A stretch of 54,755 nt of DNA from an uncultured Arenicella sp. (GTDB lineage Bacteria > Pseudomonadota > Gammaproteobacteria > Arenicellales > Arenicellaceae): assembly GCA_937922925.1 (NCBI GenBank), contig CALAKU010000099.1, positions 1-54,755 on the forward strand. The letters are read 5' to 3'. Under the pieces are notes generated by a model. It had not been told where the DNA came from. It did no database searches and was given only the letters and a program-made list of their open reading frames with translations. The translations under genes and the position numbers were made by a program. Of the stretch, positions 1-8,808 are shown one piece after another; positions within the stretch are counted from its first letter, which is position 1; each line of letters starts with the position of its first letter.

Positions 1-243
1 GAATTAAGGAATGAAAAGGAAATGAGTAAAGAGATGTGAACTGTCTGTATTTGGCGAATTGTGGCATTCCATGCGGGCCGTCACAGGGCCATCGACACTA
101 GGTTAACAGCAGGATTTCGAGCCAACCCAGCAACAGCGACTTGCTAAGCTAATTGCCCAGCTTACTAGGGCTTCCTTTCCAGCAGTTTATCTCGGAGTTT
201 CGGCTACTTAGGCCGACCGAGATTCTTAGGTCTGATAAAAAAG
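1..243. other. Intergenic region with a hairpin, no gene seen
   Basis: No reading frame of useful length or recognisable protein is visible on either strand. A compound inverted repeat lies at 189-223: outer arms ATCTCGG/CCGAGAT and inner arms TCGGC/GCCGA. It sits just past the stop of the minus-strand lipoprotein gene but has no T-run on either side, so it may be an RNA stem or an imperfect terminator. Upstream of it I see nothing. Confidence 0.5.
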
Positions 244-525
244 CTATTCGTCAGAGGTTTGCTGCTCTAACTGGCGGCGCCTGCGCCATTCGTCAAACGA
301 AATAGTTTCGTCAGGATTCGATTCTTCTTCGACCGTGACTTCCTTGATAACCGCAGGCGGGCGCGTAATATCACTCGTGGTAGTTACCTCAGATTCCTCG
401 GCCTGTTTTGCCACGCTTTTGTTTTTACCGCCGCAAGCACTCAAAACAACACCTACCATGATAACGATGAGCCAGCTTGCCGCTCCTTTGGAAACTGATT
501 TGGATCGAGAATAGTTTAAAAACAT
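244..525 (-). CDS. Small predicted lipoprotein, unknown function
   Basis: A 93-residue protein. Residues about 15-31 form a hydrophobic signal segment ending in the lipobox VLSAC, followed by Gly-Gly, so cleavage before the cysteine and lipid anchoring are expected. The mature part is short, acidic and rich in Glu, Thr and Arg (EEESNPDET, then DEWRRRRQLEQQ) and shows no known domain. The residue after Cys is Gly, not Asp, which suggests outer-membrane sorting. I do not recognise the family. It is probably monocistronic, since the GNAT gene lies about 100 bases upstream on the same strand with a hairpin-like repeat (GCGCT/AGCGC) between them. Confidence 0.7.
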   Translation of the reverse strand: MFLNYSRSKSVSKGAASWLIVIMVGVVLSACGGKNKSVAKQAEESEVTTTSDITRPPAVIKEVTVEEESNPDETISFDEWRRRRQLEQQTSDE

Positions 526-628
526 GGTTGGCTAAGCCTTAGGTTAATGCGCTAATTAAGCGCGATAATAGCAAAATCAATTCAATGCGGACAACGCCTA
601 AGGCCAGACTTATTTTTCGGGCACGCGC

Positions 629-1180
629 CTAGGCATGATCAGGGCGTTTGAGCCGATAAAGCACATGCTCAGCCAAAGGATCGCTCACATCTAGCTTCGG
701 ATGCATAAAGTGCGCTGGTTCTTTGATTAAACCGATTTTTTGCATTACGCGCTCAGAGGCAAAATTGTGAATTGATGTCATTGACACAATTTCGTCGATA
801 CCCAGTTGCTCAAAGCCATAATTTAACGTCGCGCGAGCGCCTTCAGTCGCCAAACCTTGGCCCCAATATTTGCTCGCCAAGCGCCAACCAATATCGACGC
901 AAGGAGCAAACGGGAGGCCATCCTCATAGCGTTGAAGGCCAATAAAGCCAATCAAGTTCTGATTAGTTTTTAGCTCCGCGGCCCAATAGCTAAAACCGTA
1001 GTCGACAATTTGCTGACTGGCTTTGGCAATCAGTTGGTCTGATTCATGCCGCGATAAAGTCGATGGGAAAAACTCCATCACCTTGGTATCGGCATTGATT
1101 TGCGCAAAGGCCGGCGCATCGTCCGGGCACCATTCACGCAGAATAAGCCGATCGGTTTGCAAAACAATTCGCTTAGTCAT
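629..1180 (-). CDS. GNAT family N-acetyltransferase (RimJ/RimL-like)
   Basis: An acetyl-CoA-dependent acetyltransferase of the Acetyltransf_3 (RimJ/RimL) type. The start TDRLILREW, the strand VDIGWRLASKYWGQGLATEG with the pyrophosphate-binding loop WGQGLA, and the closing NFASERVMQKIGL are the usual signatures. Such proteins acetylate protein N-termini, polyamines or small amines; the substrate here is unknown. A longer frame begins at a TTG (1198), but the ATG at 1180 gives the normal family N-terminus (MTKRIVLQTDRL) and about 183 residues. It is divergent from gshB with about 130 bases between them. Confidence 0.85.
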   Translation of the reverse strand: MTKRIVLQTDRLILREWCPDDAPAFAQINADTKVMEFFPSTLSRHESDQLIAKASQQIVDYGFSYWAAELKTNQNLIGFIGLQRYEDGLPFAPCVDIGWRLASKYWGQGLATEGARATLNYGFEQLGIDEIVSMTSIHNFASERVMQKIGLIKEPAHFMHPKLDVSDPLAEHVLYRLKRPDHA

Positions 1181-1313
1181 GGATTGGTTAATTCTCAAAT
1201 ACTCGGCATGACATCTGGTGACAAACGCGGGTTTTAGTCAGTTACATTCACTCCAAACCACGGTACCATTAGCGCGCAGTTGGTAACTTACTCAGTTTAG
1301 CACTACAGCCACC

Positions 1314-2282
1314 ATGACAGGTAATTCAAAAGACTCGATGAGACTCGGCGTCGTAATGGACCCAATAGCGTCCATCAACATAAAAAAGGACAGCACCTTT
1401 GAGATGATTTGGCAGGCCCAACAATTAGGTTGGCAGATCGAATATCTCGAAATGAATGATCTCTTTATTGAGAATGGCATTGCGCGAGCGCGAATGCGCG
1501 CATTAACAGCGTTTCAAGATTCCCAGAATTGGTTTGAACTCGGCGAAACGCGAGTGGAAGCCTTGGGCGATCTTGACGCTATTTTAATGCGCAAAGACCC
1601 GCCTTTTGATATGGAATTCGTTTACTCAACATACATATTAGAGCTGGCGGAACAGCAAGGCGCAATGGTCGTTAATTCGCCGCAAGCCTTGCGCGACTGT
1701 GGCGAAAAAACCTATTGCGCCTGGTTCCCTGATTTGTGCCCGCAAACCATTATTACCCGCGAGGCCAGTGACTTTAAGGCGTTTTTAGCAGAGCACCAAG
1801 ACATTATCGTAAAACCATTGGATGGAATGGGCGGCACATCAATTTTTCGAATTAAAGCGGGTTCGCCGAATGTAAATGTGATTATTGAAACGCTGACCGA
1901 TTACGGCCAGCGTTATGCCATGGCGCAAACCTTTATCCCTGAAATCAGTGATGGCGATAAACGGATTCTGGTTGTCAACGGCGAGGCCGTGCCATACGTG
2001 TTGGCTAGAATGCCGGCAAAGGGCGAAACCAGAGGTAATTTAGCCGCAGGCGGCCGAGGTGTCGCACGCCCCGCCAGCGAGAGCGATCTGAGAATCGCAA
2101 GCATTGTTGGGCCCGAGTTGGTTAAGCGCAACATTCTTTTTGCAGGCTTAGATGTGATCGGCGACAGATTGACTGAGATAAATGTAACCAGCCCCACTTG
2201 CATTAAAGAAATTAATGAAGCGTACGACACTAATATCGCGTTAGACCTAATGAACGTTATCGAGCGCAAACTCAAGGCCTAG
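1314..2282 (+). CDS. gshB: Glutathione synthetase
   Basis: Joins gamma-glutamylcysteine and glycine with ATP to make glutathione in the cytosol. The protein (322 residues) matches E. coli GshB nearly end to end: VVMDPIASINIKKDSTF at the N-terminus, ILMRKDPPFD in the middle, the ATP-grasp segment KPLDGMGGTSIFR, then ETRGNLAAGGRG and LTEINVTSPTCIKEI near the C-terminus. The N-terminus is about 7 residues longer than E. coli; an alternative ATG at 1338 would give the canonical MRLGVVMDP start. Neither has a good Shine-Dalgarno sequence. It heads a tight cluster with a TonB protein and RuvX, an order common in Pseudomonas-like genomes. Confidence 0.96.
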   Translation: MTGNSKDSMRLGVVMDPIASINIKKDSTFEMIWQAQQLGWQIEYLEMNDLFIENGIARARMRALTAFQDSQNWFELGETRVEALGDLDAILMRKDPPFDMEFVYSTYILELAEQQGAMVVNSPQALRDCGEKTYCAWFPDLCPQTIITREASDFKAFLAEHQDIIVKPLDGMGGTSIFRIKAGSPNVNVIIETLTDYGQRYAMAQTFIPEISDGDKRILVVNGEAVPYVLARMPAKGETRGNLAAGGRGVARPASESDLRIASIVGPELVKRNILFAGLDVIGDRLTEINVTSPTCIKEINEAYDTNIALDLMNVIERKLKA

Positions 2283-2289
2283 GTCGAAC

Positions 2290-3195
2290 GTGAGCAAGAC
2301 AGACTATTCAGAAAAAGAACAAAGCCGTGATCTACTAAGCGTTACGGCATTTTTCTCTGCAATATTGCACGCGGTTATCATTTTGGGCGTCAGCTTTAAA
2401 TTGCCTGAGATTGGTGCTCGAACCAGCACCGACAACACCCTGGATGTGGTCTTGCTTAGCAGCACCAACAATCAACAGCTTGACGAAGCCGAATTGGTGT
2501 CCAGCAAAGACAACGTTGGAGGCGGCGATGATGATCGCATTGGCGAGACACCACTGCCTTGGAAAGCCGTTGACCCTTCGCCGATTAATTCAGTCGAAAA
2601 GCGTGCAGACCAAGCACCGGTGAGTGAAGTGTCACCAGACCAATTTATCGCCAGTGTCAGCAGCACCGTTTCTTTACCCGAGCAGAAGCCGCAAGAAAAC
2701 GAGTTGAAAAACCCACAGGCGACCACCGGGCCAGATCTATTTAATACCAACGAACGCCGGCTAGAACGAGAGCGCATTATTGCCCGCTTAACGCAAAGCC
2801 AAGAAGAATATCGAAAACGCCCTAAGAAAAAATTTCACTCGCCAACCACCAAAGCCAATGGAGCCGCCGAATATCTCGAAGCATGGCGTAAAAAGGTGGT
2901 GCGAATTGGGAATGCCAAGTTTCCTGTGCAAATTCGCGCAAAGAATTTGCGGGGCACGCTTACCTTATCAGTCGAAATTCGGCGCGACGGCATGATTCAT
3001 AATATTCAAGTGCTCAATCCGTCTGAGCATAAAGTATTAAATGATGCGGCGGTTCGGATTATTCGCGACGCTGCACCGTTCGACAGCTTCCCGGCGACGA
3101 ATTATTTCGAAGACACCGACATCTTAGTCATCACTCGAGCCATTCACTTTTTACCCGGCAACCGCATTGCTAGCTCAGCGGTGCGGCGTGGTTAA
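2290..3195 (+). CDS. tonB: TonB family energy transducer
   Basis: An inner-membrane protein (301 residues) that would carry proton-motive energy from ExbBD to outer-membrane receptors. One transmembrane helix lies at about residues 14-36 (SVTAFFSAILHAVIILGVSF). A long polar linker follows, rich in Pro, Gln and Glu, and the C-terminal TonB domain runs from about 195 to 290 (EYLEAWRKKVVRIGNAKFP, then GTLTLSVEIRRDG and VLNDAAVRIIRDAAPF). It starts at a GTG 7 bases after the gshB stop. In related genomes this TonB sits between gshB and yqgE and is linked to twitching or surface processes as well as uptake; no exbB/exbD is in the window. Its partner could be the TonB-dependent receptor at 15.5 kb, but that is inference. 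Confidence 0.88.
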   Translation: MSKTDYSEKEQSRDLLSVTAFFSAILHAVIILGVSFKLPEIGARTSTDNTLDVVLLSSTNNQQLDEAELVSSKDNVGGGDDDRIGETPLPWKAVDPSPINSVEKRADQAPVSEVSPDQFIASVSSTVSLPEQKPQENELKNPQATTGPDLFNTNERRLERERIIARLTQSQEEYRKRPKKKFHSPTTKANGAAEYLEAWRKKVVRIGNAKFPVQIRAKNLRGTLTLSVEIRRDGMIHNIQVLNPSEHKVLNDAAVRIIRDAAPFDSFPATNYFEDTDILVITRAIHFLPGNRIASSAVRRG

Positions 3196-3207
3196 ACCAG
3201 CCCGCTG

Positions 3208-3633
3208 ATGGCAACGGTTCTTGCATTCGATATTGGCCTGAAACGAACAGGGGTCGCCAGCGGCCAAAGCCATACCCAAAGCGCTTCGCCATTAACCTCG
3301 ATAGCGGTTTCACGTGGGCGACACGATTGGAATGCGCTCGACGCGTTGATGCAGGATTGGCAGCCAACAACGATTGTCATCGGCCAGCCCAACAGCAATG
3401 ACGACGCCTTGAATAAGGCCATCAATCGTTTCAAAGCGCATATTCAACAGCACCACAAATTACCAATAGTGGAGGTCGATGAAACACTGACCACACATAG
3501 CGCCAATCAAGAGATGGCAGGCTATTCCCTTTCTGTTGATGAGAAAAAGAAGCGACGCGACCAAGTGGCCGCCTGCCTCATCCTTGAAAGTTATTTAGAC
3601 CAGAACTCTAGCCAAAAGCCCACAGGCGGTTAG
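3208..3633 (+). CDS. ruvX: Putative pre-16S rRNA nuclease, RuvX/YqgF family
   Basis: An RNase H-fold nuclease (141 residues) thought to mature the 5' end of 16S rRNA and once proposed as a Holliday-junction resolvase. The signature LAFDIGLKRTGVA at the N-terminus carries the first catalytic Asp. VIGQP, VDETLTT (catalytic Glu) and KKRRDQVAACLILE (last catalytic Asp) follow in the right order. In many gammaproteobacteria YqgE (AlgH) is encoded directly before this gene; here only 12 bases separate it from the TonB gene, so yqgE is absent from this spot. Confidence 0.9.
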   Translation: MATVLAFDIGLKRTGVASGQSHTQSASPLTSIAVSRGRHDWNALDALMQDWQPTTIVIGQPNSNDDALNKAINRFKAHIQQHHKLPIVEVDETLTTHSANQEMAGYSLSVDEKKKRRDQVAACLILESYLDQNSSQKPTGG

Positions 3634-3697
3634 ACGAAAATGATGTGCTATTCTTCGCCACGATTTGGTTTGGAAAACACGCGAGACGAGGTTGGGT

Positions 3698-4615
3698 ATG
3701 CGCCCATTTAAATCACTAATAGCAGCCGAACAGCTGACCCCCGACGTTATCGCGCAATTGTTTAAGGCTATCGATCAAATGGCTGAGCAGATCGCCGAGC
3801 ATGGCCGCATTGATCTTTTAGAAGATAAGGTCGTTGCCCTGCTCTTCTTTGAACCCAGCTCGCGCACCATGATGAGTTTTCAAAGCGCTTCTCAGCGGCT
3901 CAAAGCGGGCATGGTGTTTGCGCAGAATGCGTCATCGACCTCGTTTGAAAAAGGCGAAAGTCTGGAAGATTTGATTCGCATGGTAGAGAGCTACTCGGAC
4001 ATTATCGTGATGCGCCACGCGATGCCGGGCAGCGCCCAGATTGCCGCACAAACCAGCTCCGTACCCTTTATAAATGCCGGCGACGGCGGCAACGAGCATC
4101 CAACCCAAGCCTTGATCGATGTGTACACCTTGAACAAGCACAAAGGGCGGCTAAGCGATCTTAATATCGTGTTTGGTTTTGATTCTTTGCAGTCTCGCAG
4201 CATTCATTCCTTATCTCGACTGCTGGCTCAATATCCAAACAATCGCTTTATCTTTACCGGCCCTACCGAGTTGCAGCCTTCGAAAGAAATGCTCGACGAC
4301 TTGCAAGCTCTAGGAGCCAAATGCGAGGTAACTCAAGAGATTGATCTGCGTGACAACGTGGATGTGGCTTACATCAATCGCCTACAAGAAGAGCGCTTCT
4401 CAGATGCGCAAATTTTTGAACAAAACAGGCGCCGTTTTCGCTTAGATCGAGCATCGGTTGAAGGGTCTAACTGCATTGTTATGGACCCACTACCGCGCAT
4501 TGATGAGATCGACGTTGAAGTCGACGATCTCCCGAATGCAGTGTATTTTGAGCAAGCCAGCTACGGCGTGCCCGTGCGGATGGCTTTATTGGCGATGTTG
4601 CTCAATAAGCTCTAG
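3698..4615 (+). CDS. pyrB: Aspartate carbamoyltransferase catalytic subunit
   Basis: Condenses carbamoyl phosphate with aspartate, the committed step of pyrimidine synthesis. The 305-residue protein shows the carbamoyl-phosphate loop PSSRT (53-57), FEKGES (83-88), NEHPTQ (132-137), SRSIHSL (166-172) and YINRLQEE (225-232). The usual HPLPR motif reads DPLPR (263-267). A longer frame reaches a TTG at 3665, but the ATG at 3698 has GACGAGG upstream and gives the standard start MRPFKSL. No pyrI regulatory chain, pyrC-like partner or pyrR is adjacent. The size resembles the short, E. coli-like catalytic chain, so the oligomeric form is open. Confidence 0.93.
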   Translation: MRPFKSLIAAEQLTPDVIAQLFKAIDQMAEQIAEHGRIDLLEDKVVALLFFEPSSRTMMSFQSASQRLKAGMVFAQNASSTSFEKGESLEDLIRMVESYSDIIVMRHAMPGSAQIAAQTSSVPFINAGDGGNEHPTQALIDVYTLNKHKGRLSDLNIVFGFDSLQSRSIHSLSRLLAQYPNNRFIFTGPTELQPSKEMLDDLQALGAKCEVTQEIDLRDNVDVAYINRLQEERFSDAQIFEQNRRRFRLDRASVEGSNCIVMDPLPRIDEIDVEVDDLPNAVYFEQASYGVPVRMALLAMLLNKL

Positions 4616-4695
4616 TACACCTTGCTTTTGCAAGCTTAACGAGCGAACGCTAACAAACGAACAAATTTGGCGCTTTCAGTTCGCGGGGAAGTCAC

Positions 4696-4735
4696 TGACT
4701 TGAAGTGAATGACTTGAAATGAATGACTAGTTGAA
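4696..4735. repeat. 14-bp tandem repeat, nearly three copies
   Basis: TGACTTGAAGTGAA (4696-4709) is followed directly by TGACTTGAAATGAA (4710-4723) and a shortened third unit TGACTAGTTGAA (4724-4735). It lies between the convergent ends of pyrB and pilU. Likely slippage-generated; no function is evident. Confidence 0.8.
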
Positions 4736-4749
4736 GGAAGCCACTATTA

Positions 4750-5886
4750 TCAGTGATAAGGGTCTTCCTCTTCGAGCTCCACATCGGCGAGGGTTTCACC
4801 GAACTCGGTTTTGGCCGCGGCTTTGCCTCTTAACTTAATCGCCAAGCGCAAGTCGTTTTCTGACTCGGCGTTTTTCAAGGCCTCTTCGTAGGTAATCAGG
4901 TCGCGCTCATGCAAATCAAACAGAGATTGATCAAAAGTTTGCATGCCCCACTCAACCGATTTTTCCATGGAAGAGCGGATTTCATCAATCTTGTGGTCTT
5001 TAATTAGGTCTGAAATCAGCGGGCTATTGATCATAATTTCCACCGCCGGCACCCGACCTTCTTTGTCTTTAATCGGCAGCAATCGTTGCGACACCATGCC
5101 ATATAAGTTTAGTGACAAATCCATCGCTAATTGGTCACGACGATCGGCTGGGAAAAAGTTAAAGATTCGATCCAGTGCCTGATAAGAGTTGTTGGCGTGC
5201 AACGTCGCGATACATAAGTGGCCGGTTTCGGAAAACACGATCGCCGAATCCATGGTTTCACGCGTGCGAATCTCTCCAATCTGAATGACATCTGGCGCTT
5301 GACGCATGGCATTAATCAACGCGGAATCAAACGATTCTGTGTCCACGCCCACTTCGCGTTGAGTGATAATGGATTTTTTGTGCGTGTGTAAATATTCAAT
5401 TGGGTCTTCGATCGTAATAATGTGTTCTTGCGCATTACGATTTCGATAATCCACCAAGGCTGCCATCGACGTACTCTTACCGGTTCCGGTACCGCCAACA
5501 AAAATCATCAGACCACGCTTTTTCATGATCATTTTATTCAGGATTGAGGGCAGTTTAAGCTCTTCAACCGTTGGAATGGTGGTTTTGATCGCTCTGAGTA
5601 CCATGCCAACGGCGTCTTGTTGCACAAACACATTGACGCGAAAACGGCCAATTTGTTTGGGATGAATGGCAAAGTTACATTCTTTATTGCCCTCAAAAAT
5701 ACGCCTTTGCTCTTCGTTCATGATGCTGTAGCAAAGCTCTTGCGATTCTTTGGCGTTCAGCGGGTTACCGGCAATTGGGTAAATTTTGCCGTCCACTTTA
5801 AAACTCGGCGTGGCATTCGCAGTAATGAACAGGTCAGATGCGTTCTTGACCATCATTGCGCGCAATAAATCAGCCATTTTGTACAT
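4750..5886 (-). CDS. pilU: Type IV pilus retraction ATPase PilU
   Basis: Cytoplasmic hexameric ATPase that assists PilT in pulling back type IV pili. The 378-residue chain has the PilT/PilU N-terminal PAS-like part (MVKNASDLFITANATPSFKV), Walker A GGTGTGKST (131-139), an Asp box with ITIEDPIEYLHTHKK, Walker B DVIQIGEIR and the His box TGHLCIATLHANNS. The C-terminal acidic tail (VELEEEDPYH) and greater length distinguish it from PilT, as does the lack of the AIRNLIRE motif (the matching stretch reads SPLISDLIKD). It lies 73 bases downstream of pilT and is probably cotranscribed. Confidence 0.94.
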   Translation of the reverse strand: MYKMADLLRAMMVKNASDLFITANATPSFKVDGKIYPIAGNPLNAKESQELCYSIMNEEQRRIFEGNKECNFAIHPKQIGRFRVNVFVQQDAVGMVLRAIKTTIPTVEELKLPSILNKMIMKKRGLMIFVGGTGTGKSTSMAALVDYRNRNAQEHIITIEDPIEYLHTHKKSIITQREVGVDTESFDSALINAMRQAPDVIQIGEIRTRETMDSAIVFSETGHLCIATLHANNSYQALDRIFNFFPADRRDQLAMDLSLNLYGMVSQRLLPIKDKEGRVPAVEIMINSPLISDLIKDHKIDEIRSSMEKSVEWGMQTFDQSLFDLHERDLITYEEALKNAESENDLRLAIKLRGKAAAKTEFGETLADVELEEEDPYH

Positions 5887-5959
5887 AATTGTAGTCCGTA
5901 CGTTAGGGGTAGTTAGGGCCGTAATCAGCTTAGTTTAGTTAAGTAGAGCGAGCAAAGGC

Positions 5960-6997
5960 CTAATAAAATTTGCTCTTGTCGATCGCACGAGATCGAGCAT
6001 CGCTGCTGGTAATTAATCGATCACGAACCAAGTTCAGTAAACACTGATCAAGCGTTTGCATGCCATCGTTTTGCCCTGTTTGGATCATGGAATACATTTG
6101 TGCGACTTTGTCTTCGCGAATCAAATTACGAATCGCTGACGTACCCAGCATGATTTCATGCGCGGCCACTCGCCCGCCGCCCACTTTTTTAATCAATGTT
6201 TGAGAAATCACCGCCTGCAAGGATTCCGATAACATGGAGCGCACCATGGATTTTTCTTCGGCTGGAAACACATCAACAATACGGTCAATGGTTTTTGGTG
6301 CCGAAGACGTATGCAAGGTTCCTAACACGAGATGACCGGTTTCGGCTGCCGTCATAGCAAGGCGAATTGTCTCTAAGTCTCGCAACTCGCCGACCAGAAT
6401 AATGTCGGGGTCTTCGCGCAGCGCTGATCTGAGCGCGTTGTCAAAACTGTGCGTGTCTTTATTCAGCTCTCGCTGGTTGATCAAACACTTTTTACTCTGG
6501 TGCACAAATTCAATCGGGTCTTCCACCGTCAAAATATGTGAGCGCTGCTTTTCATTGACATGATCTAACATGGCCGCCAAGGTCGTGGATTTACCCGAGC
6601 CAGTTGGGCCAGTCACCAGAACTAATCCGCGTGGCTTCATCACAATCTCGCGGAAGATTTGCGGCGCGTCCAGATCATCCAAACTCAATACGACTGACGG
6701 GATCGTCCGAAACACCGCGGCTGGGCCACGATCTTGATTAAATGCGTTAACTCGAAAGCGGGCTACATTTGGGATTTCAAACGAAAAATCAACTTCCAAA
6801 TTTTCTTCATAGGTTTTTCGCTGCTTGTCGTTCATGATGTCGAAAATCATCTTCATCACGGTCTCACCATCAAGCACCGGTAAGTTTATGCGCTTCATAT
6901 CGCCATCCACTCGAATCATCGGCGGCATACCGGCAGAAAGGTGCATGTCTGAAGCTTTATTGTTTTGGCCAAAGGCCAAGAGTTCTGCGATGTCCAT
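5960..6997 (-). CDS. pilT: Type IV pilus retraction ATPase PilT
   Basis: The main motor for pilus retraction and twitching motility. The protein has the standard length (345 residues). Walker A GPTGSGKST lies at 130-138, the Asp box ILTVEDPIEFVH follows, Walker B is DIILVGELRD and the His box is ETGHLVLGTLHTSSA. The PilT hallmark AIRNLIRE is at 288-295. The gene is divergent from yggS with about 90 bases between start codons, the same arrangement as in Pseudomonas. The pilus structural genes are not in this window. Confidence 0.97.
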   Translation of the reverse strand: MDIAELLAFGQNNKASDMHLSAGMPPMIRVDGDMKRINLPVLDGETVMKMIFDIMNDKQRKTYEENLEVDFSFEIPNVARFRVNAFNQDRGPAAVFRTIPSVVLSLDDLDAPQIFREIVMKPRGLVLVTGPTGSGKSTTLAAMLDHVNEKQRSHILTVEDPIEFVHQSKKCLINQRELNKDTHSFDNALRSALREDPDIILVGELRDLETIRLAMTAAETGHLVLGTLHTSSAPKTIDRIVDVFPAEEKSMVRSMLSESLQAVISQTLIKKVGGGRVAAHEIMLGTSAIRNLIREDKVAQMYSMIQTGQNDGMQTLDQCLLNLVRDRLITSSDARSRAIDKSKFY

Positions 6998-7085
6998 ATG
7001 GTCTCCAACGGCTGTGCCGAGAATGCTATTGTTATTGGTTTTCGGCGACTATATTTAGCGAACAGTATAACCAGAAATTTTGATC

Positions 7086-7802
7086 ATGAGTAAGCTCGAA
7101 TACGCGATTAAGCGCTTTAACCGCGTGCAACAACGAATTGCCGAGGCTTGTACTAAAGCAAATCGCAATCCAAAGTCGGTGACATTAATTGGCGCTAGCA
7201 AACTGCAAAGCGCTGAGCTGATAACGGCATTCCATGAGGCGGGGCTGCGTCACGTCGGTGAAAACTATTTACAAGAGGCCATTGTCAAAAAATCAGACTT
7301 GGCAAATCAGGCTGAAATGAACTCTTTGGAGTGGCACTTCATCGGTAGCATCCAATCGAATAAAACCAAATTGATTACCGAGAATTTTACTTGGGTCCAT
7401 GGAGTTGATCGCCTTAAAATCGCCCAGCGGCTTGCTAAGCAATCCCAAGGGCAGCATCACACATCAACACCGATTAAGCTATTAGTGCAGATAAATCCAG
7501 ATGGCGAAACATCCAAAGCCGGGGTATCGCTAGCCGATGCCAGCGAACTGGCGAATGAAATTGCTCAACTGGATGGGGCTGATCTAAAAGGCTTTATGAT
7601 GATCCCGCAAGCGCGGCCCGACCAGGCTAGCCAGCGAGCGGTATTCGCTCAAGCTTATGAGTGCCTTACAGCCACCAATCAGCGTTATGGCTTGGGCATG
7701 ACAGAATTGTCGATGGGCATGTCTGGCGACCTTGAGGCGGCTATTTTAGAAGGCAGTACTCTCATTCGGGTTGGCACAGATTTGTTTGGAGCGCGCCAAT
7801 AA
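7086..7802 (+). CDS. yggS: YggS family PLP-binding protein (PLP homeostasis)
   Basis: A PLPBP/PROSC-type single-domain TIM-barrel protein (238 residues) that carries pyridoxal phosphate and balances B6 vitamers and amino-acid pools. The lysine that binds PLP is in LIGASKLQ; GENYLQEA, EWHFIGSIQSNK, VQINPDGETSKAGV and LSMGMSGDLEAAI are all family signatures. A TTG lies two codons upstream, but the ATG at 7086 gives the usual start. Next downstream is proC, the classic yggS-proC-yggT order. Confidence 0.94.
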   Translation: MSKLEYAIKRFNRVQQRIAEACTKANRNPKSVTLIGASKLQSAELITAFHEAGLRHVGENYLQEAIVKKSDLANQAEMNSLEWHFIGSIQSNKTKLITENFTWVHGVDRLKIAQRLAKQSQGQHHTSTPIKLLVQINPDGETSKAGVSLADASELANEIAQLDGADLKGFMMIPQARPDQASQRAVFAQAYECLTATNQRYGLGMTELSMGMSGDLEAAILEGSTLIRVGTDLFGARQ

Positions 7803-7888
7803 GTTGAGTATTCCGGTACAATCGAACTCAAGCGTTAACTAACCCTCTGAAAAGCACTTAAATAAAAAGTTAAGTCAACTCGATCAGC

Positions 7889-8722
7889 GTGAACAAACAC
7901 ATTGGATTCATCGGCGGCGGCCATATGACTCGCAACTTCGTGGGCGGCATGCTGGCGCGCCCGCAGTTTAGCGCTGAGAACGTTTGGGTCTTTGATCGCA
8001 ACCCGCCTAAAAACGCCGCTCTGCATAGCGAGTATGGCGTTCAAATTGCCGATTCGCTGAGCGGCTTGGTTCGCCAATGCAGCACTGTGGTGGTTTCTGT
8101 TAAGCCTCAAGGCCTAAGCCAGATGTTGTCAGGAATTATTAACGATCTTAAACAACATCGCCCTTTGCTGATATCGTTGGCAGCAGGCACCACCATTGAA
8201 AAACTTGAAACTCAAATTGGGTTTGATCTGCCGATTGTTCGAATCATGCCGAACATGGCCAGCCGAGTCGGCTTGGGCGCGAGTGGCTTGTTGGCCAATG
8301 AGCACGCTCAAGACAATCAACGAGCACAAGCTCAATCAATAAGCGATGCCGTTGGAATCAGCGCCTGGGTTCACAACGATCAAGACATCGACAGCATTAC
8401 TGCGTTATCTGGCAGCGGGCCGGCGTATTTTATGCTATTCATTCAAGCACTCGCCCAAGCAGCCAGCAAAGCCGGTATCGCGCACCAAGATGCCTTACGC
8501 TTTGCGACTCAAACTGGCTTGGGAGCCGCTAAACTAATCGAGACAAGTGACCTCAGCATTGATGCACTTATTGACGGTATTTGCTCTAAAGGTGGCACCA
8601 CTGAACAGGCGGTCAACCAACTCAAGAACGATGATTTATCAAGTGTGGTAGCGAATGCATTTTACGCCGCCAAACGTCGATCTGAAGAACTGGCCCAGCC
8701 TGAAAAGACCAAACCTCAATAA
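7889..8722 (+). CDS. proC: Pyrroline-5-carboxylate reductase
   Basis: Reduces pyrroline-5-carboxylate to proline with NAD(P)H. The 277-residue protein begins at a GTG with the Rossmann motif IGFIGGGHMTRN, and shows VSVKPQ, RIMPNMASRVGLGASGL, then the dimerisation and active-site stretch ALSGSGPAYFM and CSKGGTTEQAV. The last segment is the family signature. Spacing of 86 bases from yggS leaves room for its own promoter, but cotranscription is plausible. Confidence 0.95.
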   Translation: MNKHIGFIGGGHMTRNFVGGMLARPQFSAENVWVFDRNPPKNAALHSEYGVQIADSLSGLVRQCSTVVVSVKPQGLSQMLSGIINDLKQHRPLLISLAAGTTIEKLETQIGFDLPIVRIMPNMASRVGLGASGLLANEHAQDNQRAQAQSISDAVGISAWVHNDQDIDSITALSGSGPAYFMLFIQALAQAASKAGIAHQDALRFATQTGLGAAKLIETSDLSIDALIDGICSKGGTTEQAVNQLKNDDLSSVVANAFYAAKRRSEELAQPEKTKPQ

Positions 8723-8808
8723 AGAACCATACTTAGCGACTAAACTTAACCTCAGCATGTCAATCTCGCTTAACTTAGCCCGACGTTTCTGACTCACTAT
8801 TAATCACC

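Noticed and set aside
4621-4634. CTTGC-TTTT-GCAAG hairpin as terminator of pyrB
   Set aside because: Stem of only five pairs and no T-run after it.
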